64,000 nucleotides of DNA from Yponomeuta sedellus (Eukaryota > Arthropoda > Insecta > Lepidoptera > Yponomeutidae). The position numbers and the translations under genes were made by a program. The notes below the pieces were generated by a model. The model ran no database searches. It saw nothing but the letters and a program-made list of their open reading frames with translations, and was not told the DNA's origin. Shown here piece after piece: positions 31,010 to 42,730 of the stretch (position 1 is its first letter; the number at the start of each line of letters is the position of its first letter). The stretch is taken from positions 186,001-250,000 of the forward strand of contig OW203722.1 of the NCBI GenBank assembly GCA_934045075.1, in the 5' to 3' direction.

Positions 31010-31438
31010 TAATCATCATCGTCGTCATCAGCAGCCCACCTCTGCCCACTGAATAGGTATAGGCCTTTTCCTCACGCCATTTTTTGCGGTCTCTCGCCAT
31101 TCCTGGGCTTCCTGTCGACCTGACCACATCATCCGACAATCGAGCAGCCGGTCTACCCACCCACCGCTTATCATAATCATCATTAACCCATTATGTCCCC
31201 ACCGAGGGGCACGGGTCTCTTCCCTGAGGAAGGTATAGGCCATACTCCACCACGGGGGCCAAGTCAGAAAATTGGTGGAGGCTTACAAGACTAGCGGTTG
31301 GTCTTACAGTCAGAAGTATTCAAGCCGCCCTAAGGCCTCTGACTTGGCTTGACGACTGCCGTCTGTCGACGGCAGCCGGCATCAACTGCTTAACTTGCCT
31401 TGCGAAGCACGGAACCGTTTGGAAAAATGCCACTGGCA
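31010..31438 (-). mobile_element. LINE 3' end followed by family E copy
   Basis: 31010-31165 is a minus-strand LINE end (CATCATCGTCGTCATCAGC; reading ARLSDDVVRSTGSPGMARDR). 31190-31438 is SINE family E on the minus strand, containing GGGGCACGGGTCTCTTCC and CTTGCGAAGCACGGAAC. The 5S-like head is lost. Confidence 0.6.
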
Positions 31439-32274
31439 CGACCGCCTATACTTAATATTTTTTTTTTATATATATGTTCATGTATTCTATTACCTGATTG
31501 GCCGTAGGTGTTCTACTTTATTTTTCTTGCGGTGAACGTTTTAAATGTTTTGTTTCTGTTTTGTGATTGAAATCTACTTAATAATAGTCACAATTACATA
31601 ATTGTTTATGATGCTATACTTTAATAGGTTAACTGAACAAAATTATATTATAGAAACAAAAACACTGATAAAAAACGTTTCACATTCCTATTACTTTGTT
31701 GTATCCTTAGCAACAAGCACAAATCATAGTAAATTTTGTCACTAAGAAGAGAAACTACAAGAAGAAATATACGAGAAAATGATGGTAAACGGAAGACGCC
31801 TTAAGTTCTAGGGCGAGCTTGGTTACTGTATAACATTACCCAAGCATTCGTTTTGTTAATTGACTTTACAGCCTTAACAATATACAGGTGTGAGTGAAAG
31901 GAGCTTTGGTAACAGCGATTTTTGTTAAGGGTCACAGACGGGCAGAATTACGAAATAATATTTTTCTTTTTAGAATGACCCTCAATGTTCAAGAGTTTTC
32001 TTTAAAGCTAAGTGGGGAGGTCTCGAGAGCAATACTCAGTCCTTTTGACTGACCCTAATTTAATCTAAAAATAAGGAGCCAAAACCTAACCTTATAACAC
32101 ATTTGATATTGTATCGTATAGAAAAGTTAAAAAAGAAATATTAAGAAAAATATATTAAAAATACTCAGATAACAAGAGAACTCTGCTGTCCTTTTATAGA
32201 TACTCTGATGGATTTGTATAATTACCATATAGACCGATAAGTGATTGTATTGCGTAGACATTATTTATGTGTCC
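31439..32274. other. No recognisable gene
   Basis: AT-rich, no shared repeat, and only short open frames. Confidence 0.4.
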
Positions 32275-32372
32275 ATTTTTTTCTCCAAAATGATCTAGAT
32301 TTTTAAATGGACACCTAGTTTGACTTGTAATGTTTATTAAGCCGCAGTTTCAGCGCTACTTTGAATAAAACC
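32275..32372 (+). repeat. Unclassified repeat, uninterrupted copy
   Basis: TTTTTTCTCCAAAATGATC, GACACCTAGTTTGACTTG and AAGCCGCAGTTTCAGCGCTA, ending CTTTGAATAAAACC, match 44101-44191 (minus) and the two halves flanking the inverted repeat near 45 kb. It acts as the empty-site control for that insertion. The AATAAA at its end suggests a LINE or mRNA 3' end. Confidence 0.7.
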
Positions 32373-32654
32373 TTGTCAATGCATTTCGTTTCATCATCGT
32401 GTCAAAATCGAATCATGGAAAAGGCAAGATAGAAAGTACCTGAAACCGGCTGGTTTTTCAAGATCGTAATAAGTGTCAAACACTGGTCTCTTCCTACATC
32501 TATGTTATCGTGTAAAGGCCCAAGAGTCTAATACTTATATAGTTTTTCAATAGAGTGAAATAGGCACGACCATGGTTATGATATCTGTTGTGCTCATATT
32601 GTGTTAATTGTCTGATTATGTTTCTGTGATGTGTCTTGTTGTTATCTATATCTA

Positions 32655-32935
32655 TCTATAATCGGCCCACATCAACCCACTGCTGGGCATAGGCCTCCTT
32701 TTTACTGCGCCATTCCTCACGGTCCTGTGCTAACCTGATCTATCTCTGACCCGCTACCCTTACGATGTCGTCTGACTATCGTGTCAGTGGTCTGCCTACC
32801 AACCTCCTTCCCTCCCTTGGCCACCACTCCGATACTGCCCTGGACCACCGGCCGTCTTCCCTTCTAGCCAAGTGTCCAAGTGCCCATCTCCACTTTAAGT
32901 CTGTGATCCGCTCACCAACGTCTTCGACCTTCTTG
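32655..32935 (-). mobile_element. LINE 3' region
   Basis: CAACCCACTGCTGGGCATAG, then ACTGCGCCATTCCTCACGGT, TCGTCTGACTATCGTGTCAG and GGTCTGCCTACCAACC are the minus-strand tail of a LINE ORF2 (RPxxRW-type end). It is truncated at about 32935 and distinct from LINE-2 and LINE-3 in detail. Confidence 0.6.
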
Positions 32936-33059
32936 TTATAATAAATGTTTTTCTTTCTTTCTTATTTACCTCAATTTGGTAGTCTACAAAGCAATAGCAG
33001 TACAATGTCTTTCTAGGGCTATAACCCGTGCAAATTAAATAGGCATCTTTCGCAAAGAA

Positions 33060-33418
33060 GATCGAATCGCGAGAGGCGCTGAAAATATGCGCTAGTCCCA
33101 CAATTGGTACATTTAAGAAGCAGTTGAAAGAGCACTATATATTTATCTCTATCATAACTTTGAGCTATATATTTATTTATGATTTAGTATGTATTTTATT
33201 TTGGTATTTATATTTACAGGTATTTAGTCTATGCAGTGTATTATTTCTGCTTAGGTTTATGTAGTTTATTTTGTACATGTATATAAACCTGTTTTTTACT
33301 GCTGCTCCGAATCTCCAAGGTTTGCTGGAAGAAATCTCTTACAGAGATAAGCTCGCCTTTGTTATTTCTTATGTAATGTCCTTTTTAATGTTTCGTGTGC
33401 AATAAAGTATAATAAGAG
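33060..33418 (+). mobile_element. LINE-4 3' end with UTR
   Basis: Upstream, ATTTAAGAAGCAGTTGAAAG resembles the last codons of a CR1/Jockey ORF2. The 3' UTR has GCTGGAAGAAATCTCTTAC, GATAAGCTCGCCTTTG and TGTGCAATAAAGTATAATAA. This is the longest LINE-4 3' part in the window. Confidence 0.6.
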
Positions 33419-33577
33419 TTGCGCTGACTTACTAGACTACCGGTAGTGTGAATGTAACGACCATTAATATGACTATATAACTATGCATTTTAGAGACTCA
33501 CCCCCCTGGTTCTATCCGGAACGCGTAAAAGATGCCGCATCGACGAGAATGAAAGACTAAATCTATCATCCACACAT

Positions 33578-33836
33578 AAGCGGTGGTAGCGGAGCGGTGT
33601 AGAACGCCGGCTTCTCAATCGGGAGGTCGTGGGTTCGAACCCGGCATGTACCAATGACTTTGTTTTCTAAGTTATGTACATTTGTGAAATTATAGTAGCA
33701 ATACTACTCGCTGACGGTGAAGGAAAACATCGTAAGAAAACCCTAGTGTCTGAGGTGTTAGCGTACCCAAGCGCTTGCTACGTACAATGGCCCACCTATG
33801 AGGCTAAGTGCGGAAATCTCAGGTCTAACTAACTAA
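33578..33836 (+). mobile_element. SINE family D, complete copy with 15-bp TSD
   Basis: The exact 15-bp CTATCATCCACACAT lies at 33563-33577 and 33837-33851. The head is tRNA-like, with B box GGGTTCGAACCCGG. The body has CCAATGACTTTGTTTTC and GAAGGAAAACATCGTAAG. The 3' end is TCAGGTCTAACTAACTAA, a short tandem CTAA tail. Perfect duplication implies a fairly young insertion. Confidence 0.9.
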
Positions 33837-34084
33837 CTATCATCCACACATTACATCACGCCGACGACTAGTATTCGCTATTAACTACACAAGTTAGTAA
33901 AACACTCACCAGCTCGCTCACGCGCACCCCCGATACGACTACCGGTCCAATGATCTACTGACTGACGCTAAGACTGACAACTTACCCGTCTAACAGTTGA
34001 CAGCATGCCCGTGTGCGATCCTGACAATGTATGGTACATAACCTTATACTTACGGTATATAACCTTATCTTTTAGGTGTCTACT

Positions 34085-34270
34085 CACATACACTACAATC
34101 ATTATCATGGACCCACCGCTGCCCACTGGTATGTACAGGTAATATCCCCAAAATACCTTGTTTCCTAGGCCGCCACTCTGTGATTACCTGGTCCACCTTC
34201 CGTCTTCCCACATGACTAGCAATCCCGCCCATTTTCAGTTGAATTTGAAGGCTCTTTTGCCAATGTGGTC
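34085..34270 (-). mobile_element. LINE 3' end fragment
   Basis: TACAATCATTATCATGGACC, then CCACCGCTGCCCACTGG and TTGAATTTGAAGGCTC, resemble the minus-strand tails at 31010 and 32655, more diverged. Confidence 0.5.
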
Positions 34271-35234
34271 GACCTTTGTCTAGGGACGGAGGACGGCGGA
34301 TAATAGCGGTACTTAAGAAGTATTTCACTTCGCATATTCCCTCGTACGTACGCCTTTGTAAGCTAATTAACGACGGTGCATTTGGCCCGCGTCACCTGAC
34401 ACGTGTCACGCGGCTCGCTATCGATCGATCGGCGACACAATGCCTTTGGTGCAATGGAAACATTACAGATCGTTATCGGCGAGAGTAACTACAGGGTGTT
34501 TATGAAATCATCTATAAATTTATTGTTACAAACAGTATTATTAATGATATATTGGTAATGGTATCACATATTTGTAATTATTCGTGAATACATATTGCAC
34601 GGAACTGTTAGTTCAAATTCAAATTGGGAGGGATTGGCATGACGTTGAAAAATATTAACTTGTAATATGTTTAATGTCTAAGAATCCGTTCTCTAATATG
34701 CGTAAACAATTAAAAGAATAATTGAGTTATCCGGCGGCGACCATAAGACGTTTGACACGAATTTTTGTTTTCTATTTTTATTACTTTTCTGATATTATTT
34801 TTATTGAGCAAACGAAGTAATTCATATCCAGTTTTTAAGTCACTCGTAATGAAGTAATTATGAGTAACTTAAAAAAACCGTCCCATTTTTTTAAAAGACT
34901 AACTCAAAAATCTTGTTTAGAAATTCCACTCTGTCAACCGAATTCAATGTCACCCTATTAGATATCGGCCTTTGTTTCTAGGACCGCCTTGTAAAACGTT
35001 TCATATTTTGAACCATTCTATGTCACAATCAGTAGTCTTATCACATCAATAAAAATTCTCAAACGTCACAAACTTGTATCTGTATTGCATTACAATCTAA
35101 CAAAACGTATTGCATAGAGGTTTTTCTGCTGAGATCATCTTAGTTCGTTTGACTTCGTTCAAATATACAAACCACCACTAAACCATAAAAAACAGTGATT
35201 ATTTTTTTTCAAATATAAACTACAAGCCAAACGC
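34271..35234. other. Unique stretch, small CG-rich island
   Basis: 34330-34480 is CG-rich (CGACGGTGCATTTGGCCCGC, CTCGCTATCGATCGATCGGC). Nothing else can be assigned. Confidence 0.35.
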
Positions 35235-35235
35235 G

Positions 35236-35428
35236 TGAAGCGCTCATGGCCTAGTAGAACCTAGTGATTGAAATCAATCACTCGAGTTAAGCAACAACAG
35301 GCGCGGTCAGTTGCAGGATTGCCCGTCCCGTGACTACCGCTAGTGGCATTTTTTCCAAGCACTTTTGCTGCGATGCAGGGAGAGACCTGTGCCCCAGCTG
35401 TGCAGACATGCAAGGGTTGATATCGATA
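35236..35428 (+). mobile_element. 5S-derived SINE family E, internally deleted
   Basis: Head AAGCGCTCATGGCCTAGTAG, GAGTTAAGCAACAACAGG, then a direct jump from the TGGCATTTTTTCCAAGCAC part to the 3' end (GATGCAGGGAGAGACCTGTG, TGCAAGGGTTGATATCG). Confidence 0.75.
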
Positions 35429-37346
35429 CAAGCAAATAATAAAAACACGATCCACGAACAATATCCACCTTCTTATATACACAAGAATATGGATGTTATT
35501 TGCGCCATCAAGCAACTGAAAATAGCCTACTTATGGCATTAGTGCTGCGATGCAGGAGATACCAATTGCAATATACTTTGATGGGAAAGGGTGGAAGAAA
35601 AGAGAAAGCCGTGAAGGAGAAAACTGTCATGCTTGTGCACATTAGAGAGTAGGACGTTATTAAAAACGCGCAGGAGCTGTGTAGAATTGTTTGATATGAA
35701 ATGAAAACATATTTTTTATGGAATGAAAAAGAAAATTACATAGAATCACAAGTAACGCACTTTTATACAATTTTTTCAACCCCACACTAAAATACCACTG
35801 ATAATTACTACTACTGATGATAATTCCAGGCAATAGCCTTGGGTAACTCAAGAGCCAGATATGAGTGGATACACAACTACCTCGCCGTCAAGTGTGTCCC
35901 ACTCATATCCCAGAGATATCAACTATATCTGGCTCCCTCACACATCTCAACTCAGTACGGTAGTCATCTCCTGCTACTTTATCCAGCTCACACACAATGC
36001 GCGAGAGCGAGTTCAACATCGTCTAACATCGGTTACATTCGGCCGCATTTCTCGTCGTAACCAACGAGCGATGAGAGAAAATTCACCAAAAAAAACGTGT
36101 GATTGGATAAAGTAGGAAATAGGTAGACTAGACAGACTCACCACTTGTGTCTCTTGTTTCCACACGCACTTAGTTGATTGGACGTCGTATGAGCTAGGAC
36201 ACAAGTGGTGAGCGCGATAATTATGATAGAGATATAGTGTGTCTCGGTGAGTAAAGATATTATGAGATATAACAACTCCCTCTAAGGACACACTGCCCAA
36301 GTCTACCAGGCAACCGGAAGAAATTGCTATCAGAAAAGCCGCCAATTGTGTCTTTTCTATTCTAATTGCATAACATAACATAAACTCACTCGTATCCCGG
36401 AGGGTTAAGCAGAGACCCGGGGATATATTCCTGACCTCCTGACAGATATCTTTCGCTTCATTTGTAACTGTTGTCTCTGTAAATGTTTATTGCTGATGTG
36501 TATTTAATATTCTTATCTTAATTAAAACTAAACATTTTGCAATATAAGCAATCGTGAGCTTCTTATTTAACGTGATCGTCAGTTCAATATTTAACGCAGC
36601 ATTGTCAGCCATTTTGCGGAACGTGAATATTAATTCGTGAATAATCTGCAGATTGCGACGCGGCACCCTGAATAGCGCTGAGGAACAGAAGTTACAACAA
36701 AAAAAAAAATGTGACAAAAAGTGTGGAATAGCATAATTTTTATTGTCAGAAAGCGGCAATGCTACGATAATAGTTTTCAATTTCTTTCAAGGTGTATGTT
36801 TCTTGTACTACGAGTAGAACAATTTCTTAATGAACCATTAATAACCGTCAGTTTGCGAAAAATACATAAAAAAACAACTCACTTCTATTAACGTCGTCAG
36901 ATATTAATCTACAGTAACACATTGCTGTGCTGTACCGCACCACCGGACTGTTTAAGTTTCGTGCAAGATTGTTAGTGAAAATAACCAGACTGCTGCTAGT
37001 TGATTTAGTTAGATGTAAAAATAAACATCAGCGAATAAATATCAGCGATAAACATAAGCCGTCTTGCTAAATAAAAGTTAGACAGGTGTTGAGCAAGTCT
37101 TGAGCATAATATGTTTTCATTTCTTATAGTCGGAAAGTAGTGTTGTTTTGATCTGATTATTAGGTGGAAAATGCTGCTTTCCTCCATAGGGAGGGAAAAA
37201 CTCATACAAATTACTTCCCACCTTAGGGCCGGAATGAACTTTAAAAATAGAACTACTGTCAGCTGTGAAGGCTATTTATGTAATAAATAGTCTTTTTAAA
37301 AGAAAACTAATTAAAAAAATGCTGCGGCCATGTGAATTTCTAAATA
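35429..37346. other. Mostly unique; inverted repeats and a LINE-3 end
   Basis: At 35833-35935 CCAGATATGAGTGG and CCACTCATATC, CAGATAT/ATATCTGG pairs form an imperfect hairpin. At 36131-36210 CTCACCACTTGTGTC is inverted 49 bases later. 36370-36475 is a minus-strand LINE-3 3' end (CATAACATAACATAAACTCA, CCCGGAGGGTTAAGCAGAG). No gene was found in 36480-37340. Confidence 0.45.
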
Positions 37347-37357
37347 ACCAGTGTGAA

Positions 37358-37596
37358 TTACACTATTTTTATTTTTAATGCACTAACCCGTGCTAAGGAC
37401 AAATTTAAAAACCTATTTAGAGGCTAAAAAATTCACCCATGCCGGGATTCGAACCCACGACTTCTGGCTATCCGTGCCAGCGCTCTTTCCAACTGAGCTA
37501 ATGAGTCGCTCATTAGCTCAGTTGGAAAGAGCGCTGGCACGGCGTTGGTTTTTGTCATTCATTTAGTTGGTTTTAGCCTCTAAATAGGTTTTTTAA
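37358..37596 (-). mobile_element. SINE family A, partial snap-back copy with TSD
   Basis: ACCAGTGTGAA flanks it (37347-37357 and 37597-37607). The arms around the A box (AGCGCTCTTTCCAACTGAGC and inverse) meet near 37504. The sense arm then loses the B box and picks up CGTTGGTTTTTGTCATTC before resuming at TTTTAGCCTC. The right end again stops after the T run. Confidence 0.85.
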
Positions 37597-37910
37597 ACCA
37601 GTGTGAACTTAGCGCAAACTTCTTTGAGCGGAATAAGCCGCAACAATTACGCGGTGAGTTCCATATTTAAAATTTAAAAAGTCGACATAAACTGGCGGTA
37701 TACTAATCTGTTATAGTATCTGTCACGGAATTCAAAAAAATTGGTAATTATCTTTTATGCTAAGATTTGAATATTAAAAATGAGTTTTTATTTTCCTCAT
37801 ATTCGAAATAAAAAGTATAGTGTTTAACACGAGTAAAAGAAAAAAATCCTACTGGGACTATAGCCTCTGGGAATTGATTCTTTCTACCCTCGCTTAACAA
37901 TCTACTATTA

Positions 37911-38157
37911 TTACACTATTTTTATTTTTAATGCACTAACCCGTGCTAAGGAACAAATTTAAAAACCTATTTAGAGGCTAAAAATTTCACCCATGCCAGG
38001 ATTCGAACCCGCAACCTCTGGCTATCCGTACCAGCGCTCTACCAATTGAGCCAATGGGCGACTCACGGCATCAGTGAAATTTCGAACCTCTTTACAATAT
38101 TCTCTGTATTACGTTTCCGGCATGGGTGAAATTTTTAGCCTCTAAATAGGTTTTTAA
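37911..38157 (-). mobile_element. SINE family A, partial snap-back copy with TSD
   Basis: ATCTACTATTA flanks it (37900-37910 and 38158-38168). A long antisense unit (tail, T5 region, tRNA-like part, GAACCTCTTTACAATATTC) is joined at about 38116 to a short sense arm (CCGGCATGGGTGAAATTTTT). It ends after the T5 run. Confidence 0.85.
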
Positions 38158-38168
38158 ATCTACTATTA

Positions 38169-38820
38169 CCGCAATACAAGCATATTTGAGCTATATTTGA
38201 TAAACAAGAGTTTTCGAGTGTCCAAATTTAGACCATGTCTAAGCAGTGTCTAGGTCTTACCCATCATGAAACATAGTATTGTGGTAAAAATATTTTGAAA
38301 CACTTGCTCAACACCGGTCTAAATTTTTGTAGTGAGAGGGAAATGGTCTTACCACGCTTTCATTTCCTTCCATTCAGCAGCGCCGGCGCCGAGCTGGCCT
38401 GTGTAATGTATTCATGGCGTCTACGTCTGAGCGAAGAACCAAGTGGAGCTGGCAAAACAAACGCCTATTTCTTATTGAACTTTATTCATTTAAGGAATGG
38501 CATTTGGAAATGGTGGAAATGGCTAAAACTTAAAATATGAGTTTCGTTTACAAAACCTTTTGTAAACGAAACTCAGATTGTATGTTTTCGCCGCGTGGCA
38601 TAGCAGTAAGTTATGAAAATGATCGACGAAGGTAATTTTTGGACAATTTGTCCTACACGTTTGGCGCCAATGCAGGGGTTCTCGTTAACAAATAATAAAA
38701 TAGGTATACGACTGAATAACACTAATTGTTGAACTAATTAGTTAACACTGTAAGGTTGTGCAATTTAATAAATAAATAAAAAAAAATAAAAAAATATATA
38801 TATATATTTTATTACTGTGC
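38169..38820. repeat. Unique DNA with perfect 18-bp hairpin
   Basis: 38538-38555 and 38558-38575 (TGAGTTTCGTTTACAAAA and inverse) pair perfectly with a 2-nt loop. No gene is recognised. Confidence 0.6.
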
Positions 38821-38831
38821 AAATAAAATGG

Positions 38832-39333
38832 TGACTAGAATTGAAAAAGGAATGTTGCGTTGGTTTGGACATGTGGAGAGGATGAAGGAAGAAAGATTGA
38901 CGAAACAAATATATATTATGAATGTGAGTGAAAAGGCTTGTAAGGGACGTCCCAGGCGGACATACATGAACCAAATAGGGGATGTTTTAGCAAAGGGGAA
39001 GACAAAAAGTACCCGGAACTAATGACTAATGAACGTTGATGAAGCGAAGGTGATCTGTCAGTATCGTGGCAAGTGGCAGTCCTTGGTCTCTGCCTACTCC
39101 TCTGGGATACAGGCGTGAGGTCTGTATGTATGTATGTATGTATGTATGTATGTATGTATGTATGTATGTATGTATGTATGTATGTATGTATGTATGTATG
39201 TATGTATGTATGTATGTATGTATGTATGTATGTATGTATGTATGTATGTATGTATGTATGTATGTATGTATGTATGTATGTATGTATGTATGTATGTATG
39301 TATGTATGTATGTATGTATGTATGTATGTACCT
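38832..39333 (+). mobile_element. LINE-3 5'-truncated copy ending in a TATG array, with TSD
   Basis: AAATAAAATGG flanks the insertion (38821-38831 and 39334-39344). The coding remnant reads KGMLRWFGHVERMKEERLTK and CKGRPRRTYMNQIGDVLAKG, the last part of ORF2. It is followed by the 3' UTR GTGGCAAGTGGCAGTCCTTG and a TATG array. The exact duplication shows that coding remnant, UTR and array moved as one unit. Confidence 0.9.
39123..39330 (+). repeat. TATG tetranucleotide array, about 52 units
   Basis: A perfect tetranucleotide repeat of about 208 bp. It has no stop codon in any frame, so long open frames on both strands here (YVCM and HTYI repeats) are artefacts. Its position at the LINE-3 3' end identifies it as an expanded retrotransposon tail. 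Confidence 0.97.
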
Positions 39334-39397
39334 AAATAAAATGGATCAGAAAAAAGAAAAAACAATAATTTGTAAAGAAAGGATAATTTTTAATAGT

Positions 39398-39428
39398 CTT
39401 CACCTTTGACTTTACATCAAAGGTGAAG
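39398..39428. repeat. Perfect 12-bp hairpin
   Basis: CTTCACCTTTGA and its inverse surround a 7-nt loop. No associated gene. Confidence 0.5.
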
Positions 39429-41769
39429 TAAAGTGAAAAAAATGAATCTAGAATGGGTTACGTAATTTTAAATTGAGATTCAAAAGTAAAAGGACAGATG
39501 TAAGAAATATAAAATAGAAAATAAGTGTAGAGGTTTGCAACGTTAAACAGCCTGCTGATAGCTGTCAGTTAACCAAATATGGGGGTATAAAAAAACAAAA
39601 CTACTTATAGTTGTTACCGAAAATGTGTTTTTTTGAACGTTTGCAGCGGCGTTGTAATACGGGCGTGCTGTCGCTGCATCGTCTCAAATAGCTACTCTGT
39701 ATACTTGGCTGGCTCTCGTTTCGCCAAGCTAATATCGATCACAGATGCTGAGAATACTTGGGAACTAGCACAGACCTCAACACGTGGACTCGCGACTTGT
39801 AACGTAGTTTTCTTGCAAACTTTGTCTTGAGCTTTCGTTCGTGTGTTGTTTTTATTCGGGAAACATTTGACGGAGGTTTTTACGCTGCATTCCAAACTTG
39901 TACGTGATTTTTGTTTAAGGATTAATAAAACATAATAATAATTTAAATAAAATATACGTAAAAAAATCAGCCTACCATAGAGTATATCATCTGAAGTATA
40001 TTTTGCCATAATAGTTCAAACTCACATTAAAGTAAATCGTTTTATCATCATACAGATAAAATTATATCACCTTTGTAATAAACTAAAAAACCGTTTACGT
40101 ATTCACAGATGATTATTGATTCAATGCAATTCAAGTTGCTTGTCACTACTCTGGAGCCATCGTTCGGTCTTTCTTTAGAATCGAATTTCTCGAATTTTGC
40201 TATCGTTCTCTCGGAACATTTTCCGCATTCCGTCCGAGAAGTAGTTTCTCGAAACTTTACGCGGACGCCCGAGAATTTTATTACTGGGACATGACAACAT
40301 TTCATCGAATAGTCGGAGATGGATTGCTCGCTGTAGATAGTTAAGGATTCACGCCCTTAAATACCTACCTACTTCAAATTTATCAAACATTGGGAGAATT
40401 TCTTAAGTTAGGGTGCAAAAATTCGTGGACTCCCCAAACTAACTAATATACACGGCAGTGGTTTGGAAATGAATTCTGGGAGGTATTTAGGATAACATAA
40501 TTATACTGGTTGTCTATAAAAAAACTGGATGTGTTGTCAATGCATAAAAAATAAAAATGTAAAATTAAGAAGAAGAAGATTTTCTCCAAGGAAGTGACTT
40601 AACTTTCGATACAACTATTTTTGATTTTTTCATAACACGCTGGAACTACAGTGAACAATTCACAAGTATGGTTTTGATGTCTATGGGAGCCCGTACCCGC
40701 CCACAATGTAGCGCAGGCCAAAATACCTCCGCTTTAAATCCCCGATTCAGCAAAGTTAGTCGCCGGTGGAATGTGTGGTAGCTTGCCGCGGACACGACCG
40801 CGCCTTGTTGAGGCGGTCTCGCTAAGATTTATGTAGCAGTCACGGCTCCGCAGCGCCGGCGTCACGTCAGGTTCATTAAGGCTCATTATTCCATTTCCCG
40901 CGCCCGTAACTATTATTTATGCACTGAGTTTTCGCGGCGGTGCAAAATATGAGGACCTAAAAAGCCCGCCGCGTTGTCAGTGTATGCAATTCTGCCGTGT
41001 GACCGGTGATCGCGGCGCCATGCTAACTCTTCGGCCCAATTTACATTTAGTTATAAAACCAGTTTGGCTTTTCAGTAATACCGACGTAACAACTAAGTGC
41101 TGGCCCGGTTAATCTAGCTCAACAGTGAGTTAATATTATGTAAACTGGTGAGCCTAGAATCTGGTGTCGTTACAGTACACGTTATCCTTGCATCGGTTTA
41201 AGGTTTAGCTACATGAATATTTTCAAATGAACTTCTGTGTAAACTATGAACTGTTAAGTCATAGTTTCAGTCAGCCGGGGCCAAAATAATGTCGCTAACA
41301 CGTTCTTAGCACGCGCTCTAATGTGTCTTACGGTAAGGAGATACCATCGCTACCATTCGCTATGAAATTGAACACGGCACGAAATGCTCCCTAGCCAACC
41401 GTAAAATTAATTTATTTAAATGAGTTGGATTATTTCCATAACAACCGGATTTAAACGTAACTCAACTTACATGGGGCTACGTGTTGTCAGACAAGTCTTA
41501 AGGTAGCAAGTCACCAGATTAAAGAAAGGCAGGTTCTTTCATGATGTTCAACTCACGTTAAGGACAAATTTTAACGTACAGTTAAGCGCATAACCTGAGA
41601 AAATAGCAGGCCAAACCATGTAATGAAAACAGATTTGCCACAGTGACATTTACTTACGTCTTATTCGCAATAATTATAGCAGAATTCATTATGAACGTGA
41701 ATCACGTACCTAATTAATTTAAGCCGCTGTACCAGATAGATCACACATTTATAACAAACAAATAAAAAA
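39429..41769. other. Long unique stretch, candidate regulatory DNA
   Basis: No repeat family of this window occurs over more than 2 kb. 40790-41060 is GC-rich with AT motifs embedded (CATTAAGGCTCATTATTCC, AACTATTATTTATGCACTG), a pattern like an insect conserved non-coding element. Open frames at 39692-40009 and 40048-40305 on the minus strand match nothing I know. Confidence 0.35.
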
Positions 41770-42014
41770 CGAAGCGCTCGTGGCCTAGTCAATCACTACA
41801 GTTAAGCAATAACAGGCGCGGTCAGGTGCAGGATGGGTGACCGTCCCGTGAGTACCGATCGTGCTAGTTTATAACTTCTGAAACTAAGGCCCCTTGCCTT
41901 ACAATCCTCCACCAACCCGGACTTGGCCCCCGTGATGGAATATGGCCTAACCCTCCTGCGATTCAGAAAAAGACCCGTGCCCCAGCAGTGGCGACATACA
42001 AGGATTGATATCGC
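41770..42014 (+). mobile_element. 5S-derived SINE family E, short copy
   Basis: AAGCGCTCGTGGCCTAGTC, GTTAAGCAATAACAGGCGCG and GCAGGATGGGTGACCGTCCC keep the 5S-like boxes in good condition. An internal deletion leads to CCTTACAATCCTCCACCAAC and CCCCAGCAGTGGCGACATAC. A short AAATAAAAAC-like repeat on both sides may be the target duplication. Confidence 0.85.
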
Positions 42015-42477
42015 CTATCGAAATAAAAACACTAGAAAAAAATGCCTAAAGATAAAATATGTCACACATAACATTTGTCATCCCTTTCTACCTTTGCCGC
42101 GTTTCACATTACATTATTGTAAATCGCGATACACAACCCTTTGACACAGCCTTTGATGCATTGAATGAAACAGACCGCCATTCGAGCTGTGACGTCATTC
42201 AGAAAAAGGTTTTACAATAGCTGCGTTAAGGCTGACCAAACTAGCATTTAATGCCCGAGATGGTGGTAATTATTACGTTTCTCCACATGTGTTGAATCTA
42301 GCGGTAAACTGACCTCCACTTTGGTACGCTAACACAATAGGAACAAATCTGCGGTTACTAATTACTTCTAGTTGGTCGTAGAGTAGTGCTTGATTAATTA
42401 TAGAAGTTCTTTTAGAAGAAATACTAAAAGAATTTCTATATGAGATGTAAGAATATAAGATGCTTAATGTTACCATA
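42015..42477. other. No recognisable gene
   Basis: Unique sequence; no repeat or motif identified. Confidence 0.4.
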
Positions 42478-42670
42478 ACATAAATAAACAGGCACATACA
42501 TTGCTTCTGGCCCTACATTAGGATCCCTTGTGTCGTGGGAACCAGAAACAGCGACATCACAAACATGTAAACATCCAAGACGTCGGGTTTTTTTTGGTCC
42601 CCAGCCTGAGTTCGAACCCAGAACCTCTCGCATGGGAGGCAGATGCCCAACCGCTGCGCCACAGAGGGTG
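42478..42670 (-). mobile_element. SINE family B, minus-strand copy
   Basis: The body (ACATTGCTTCTGGCCCTACA, GTCGTGGGAACCAGAAACAG) and tRNA-like head (GAGTTCGAACCCAGAACC, ACCGCTGCGCCACAGAGG, all in plus orientation) are complete. A family P scrap (TATATATTAAAAGGGTCTAA) adjoins at 42674-42730. Confidence 0.8.
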
Positions 42671-42730
42671 TCAGTTATATATTAAAAGGGTCTAATAGCA
42701 CTTATTAGGTAAAACGAAATTACCGATTCT

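Noticed and set aside
39123..39330. CRISPR-like or satellite array
   Set aside because: Unit length is four bases with no spacers, in a eukaryotic LINE tail.
38916..39409. Long open frames on both strands with YVCM or HTYI repeats
   Set aside because: They come from a TATG tetranucleotide array that has no stop codon in any frame.
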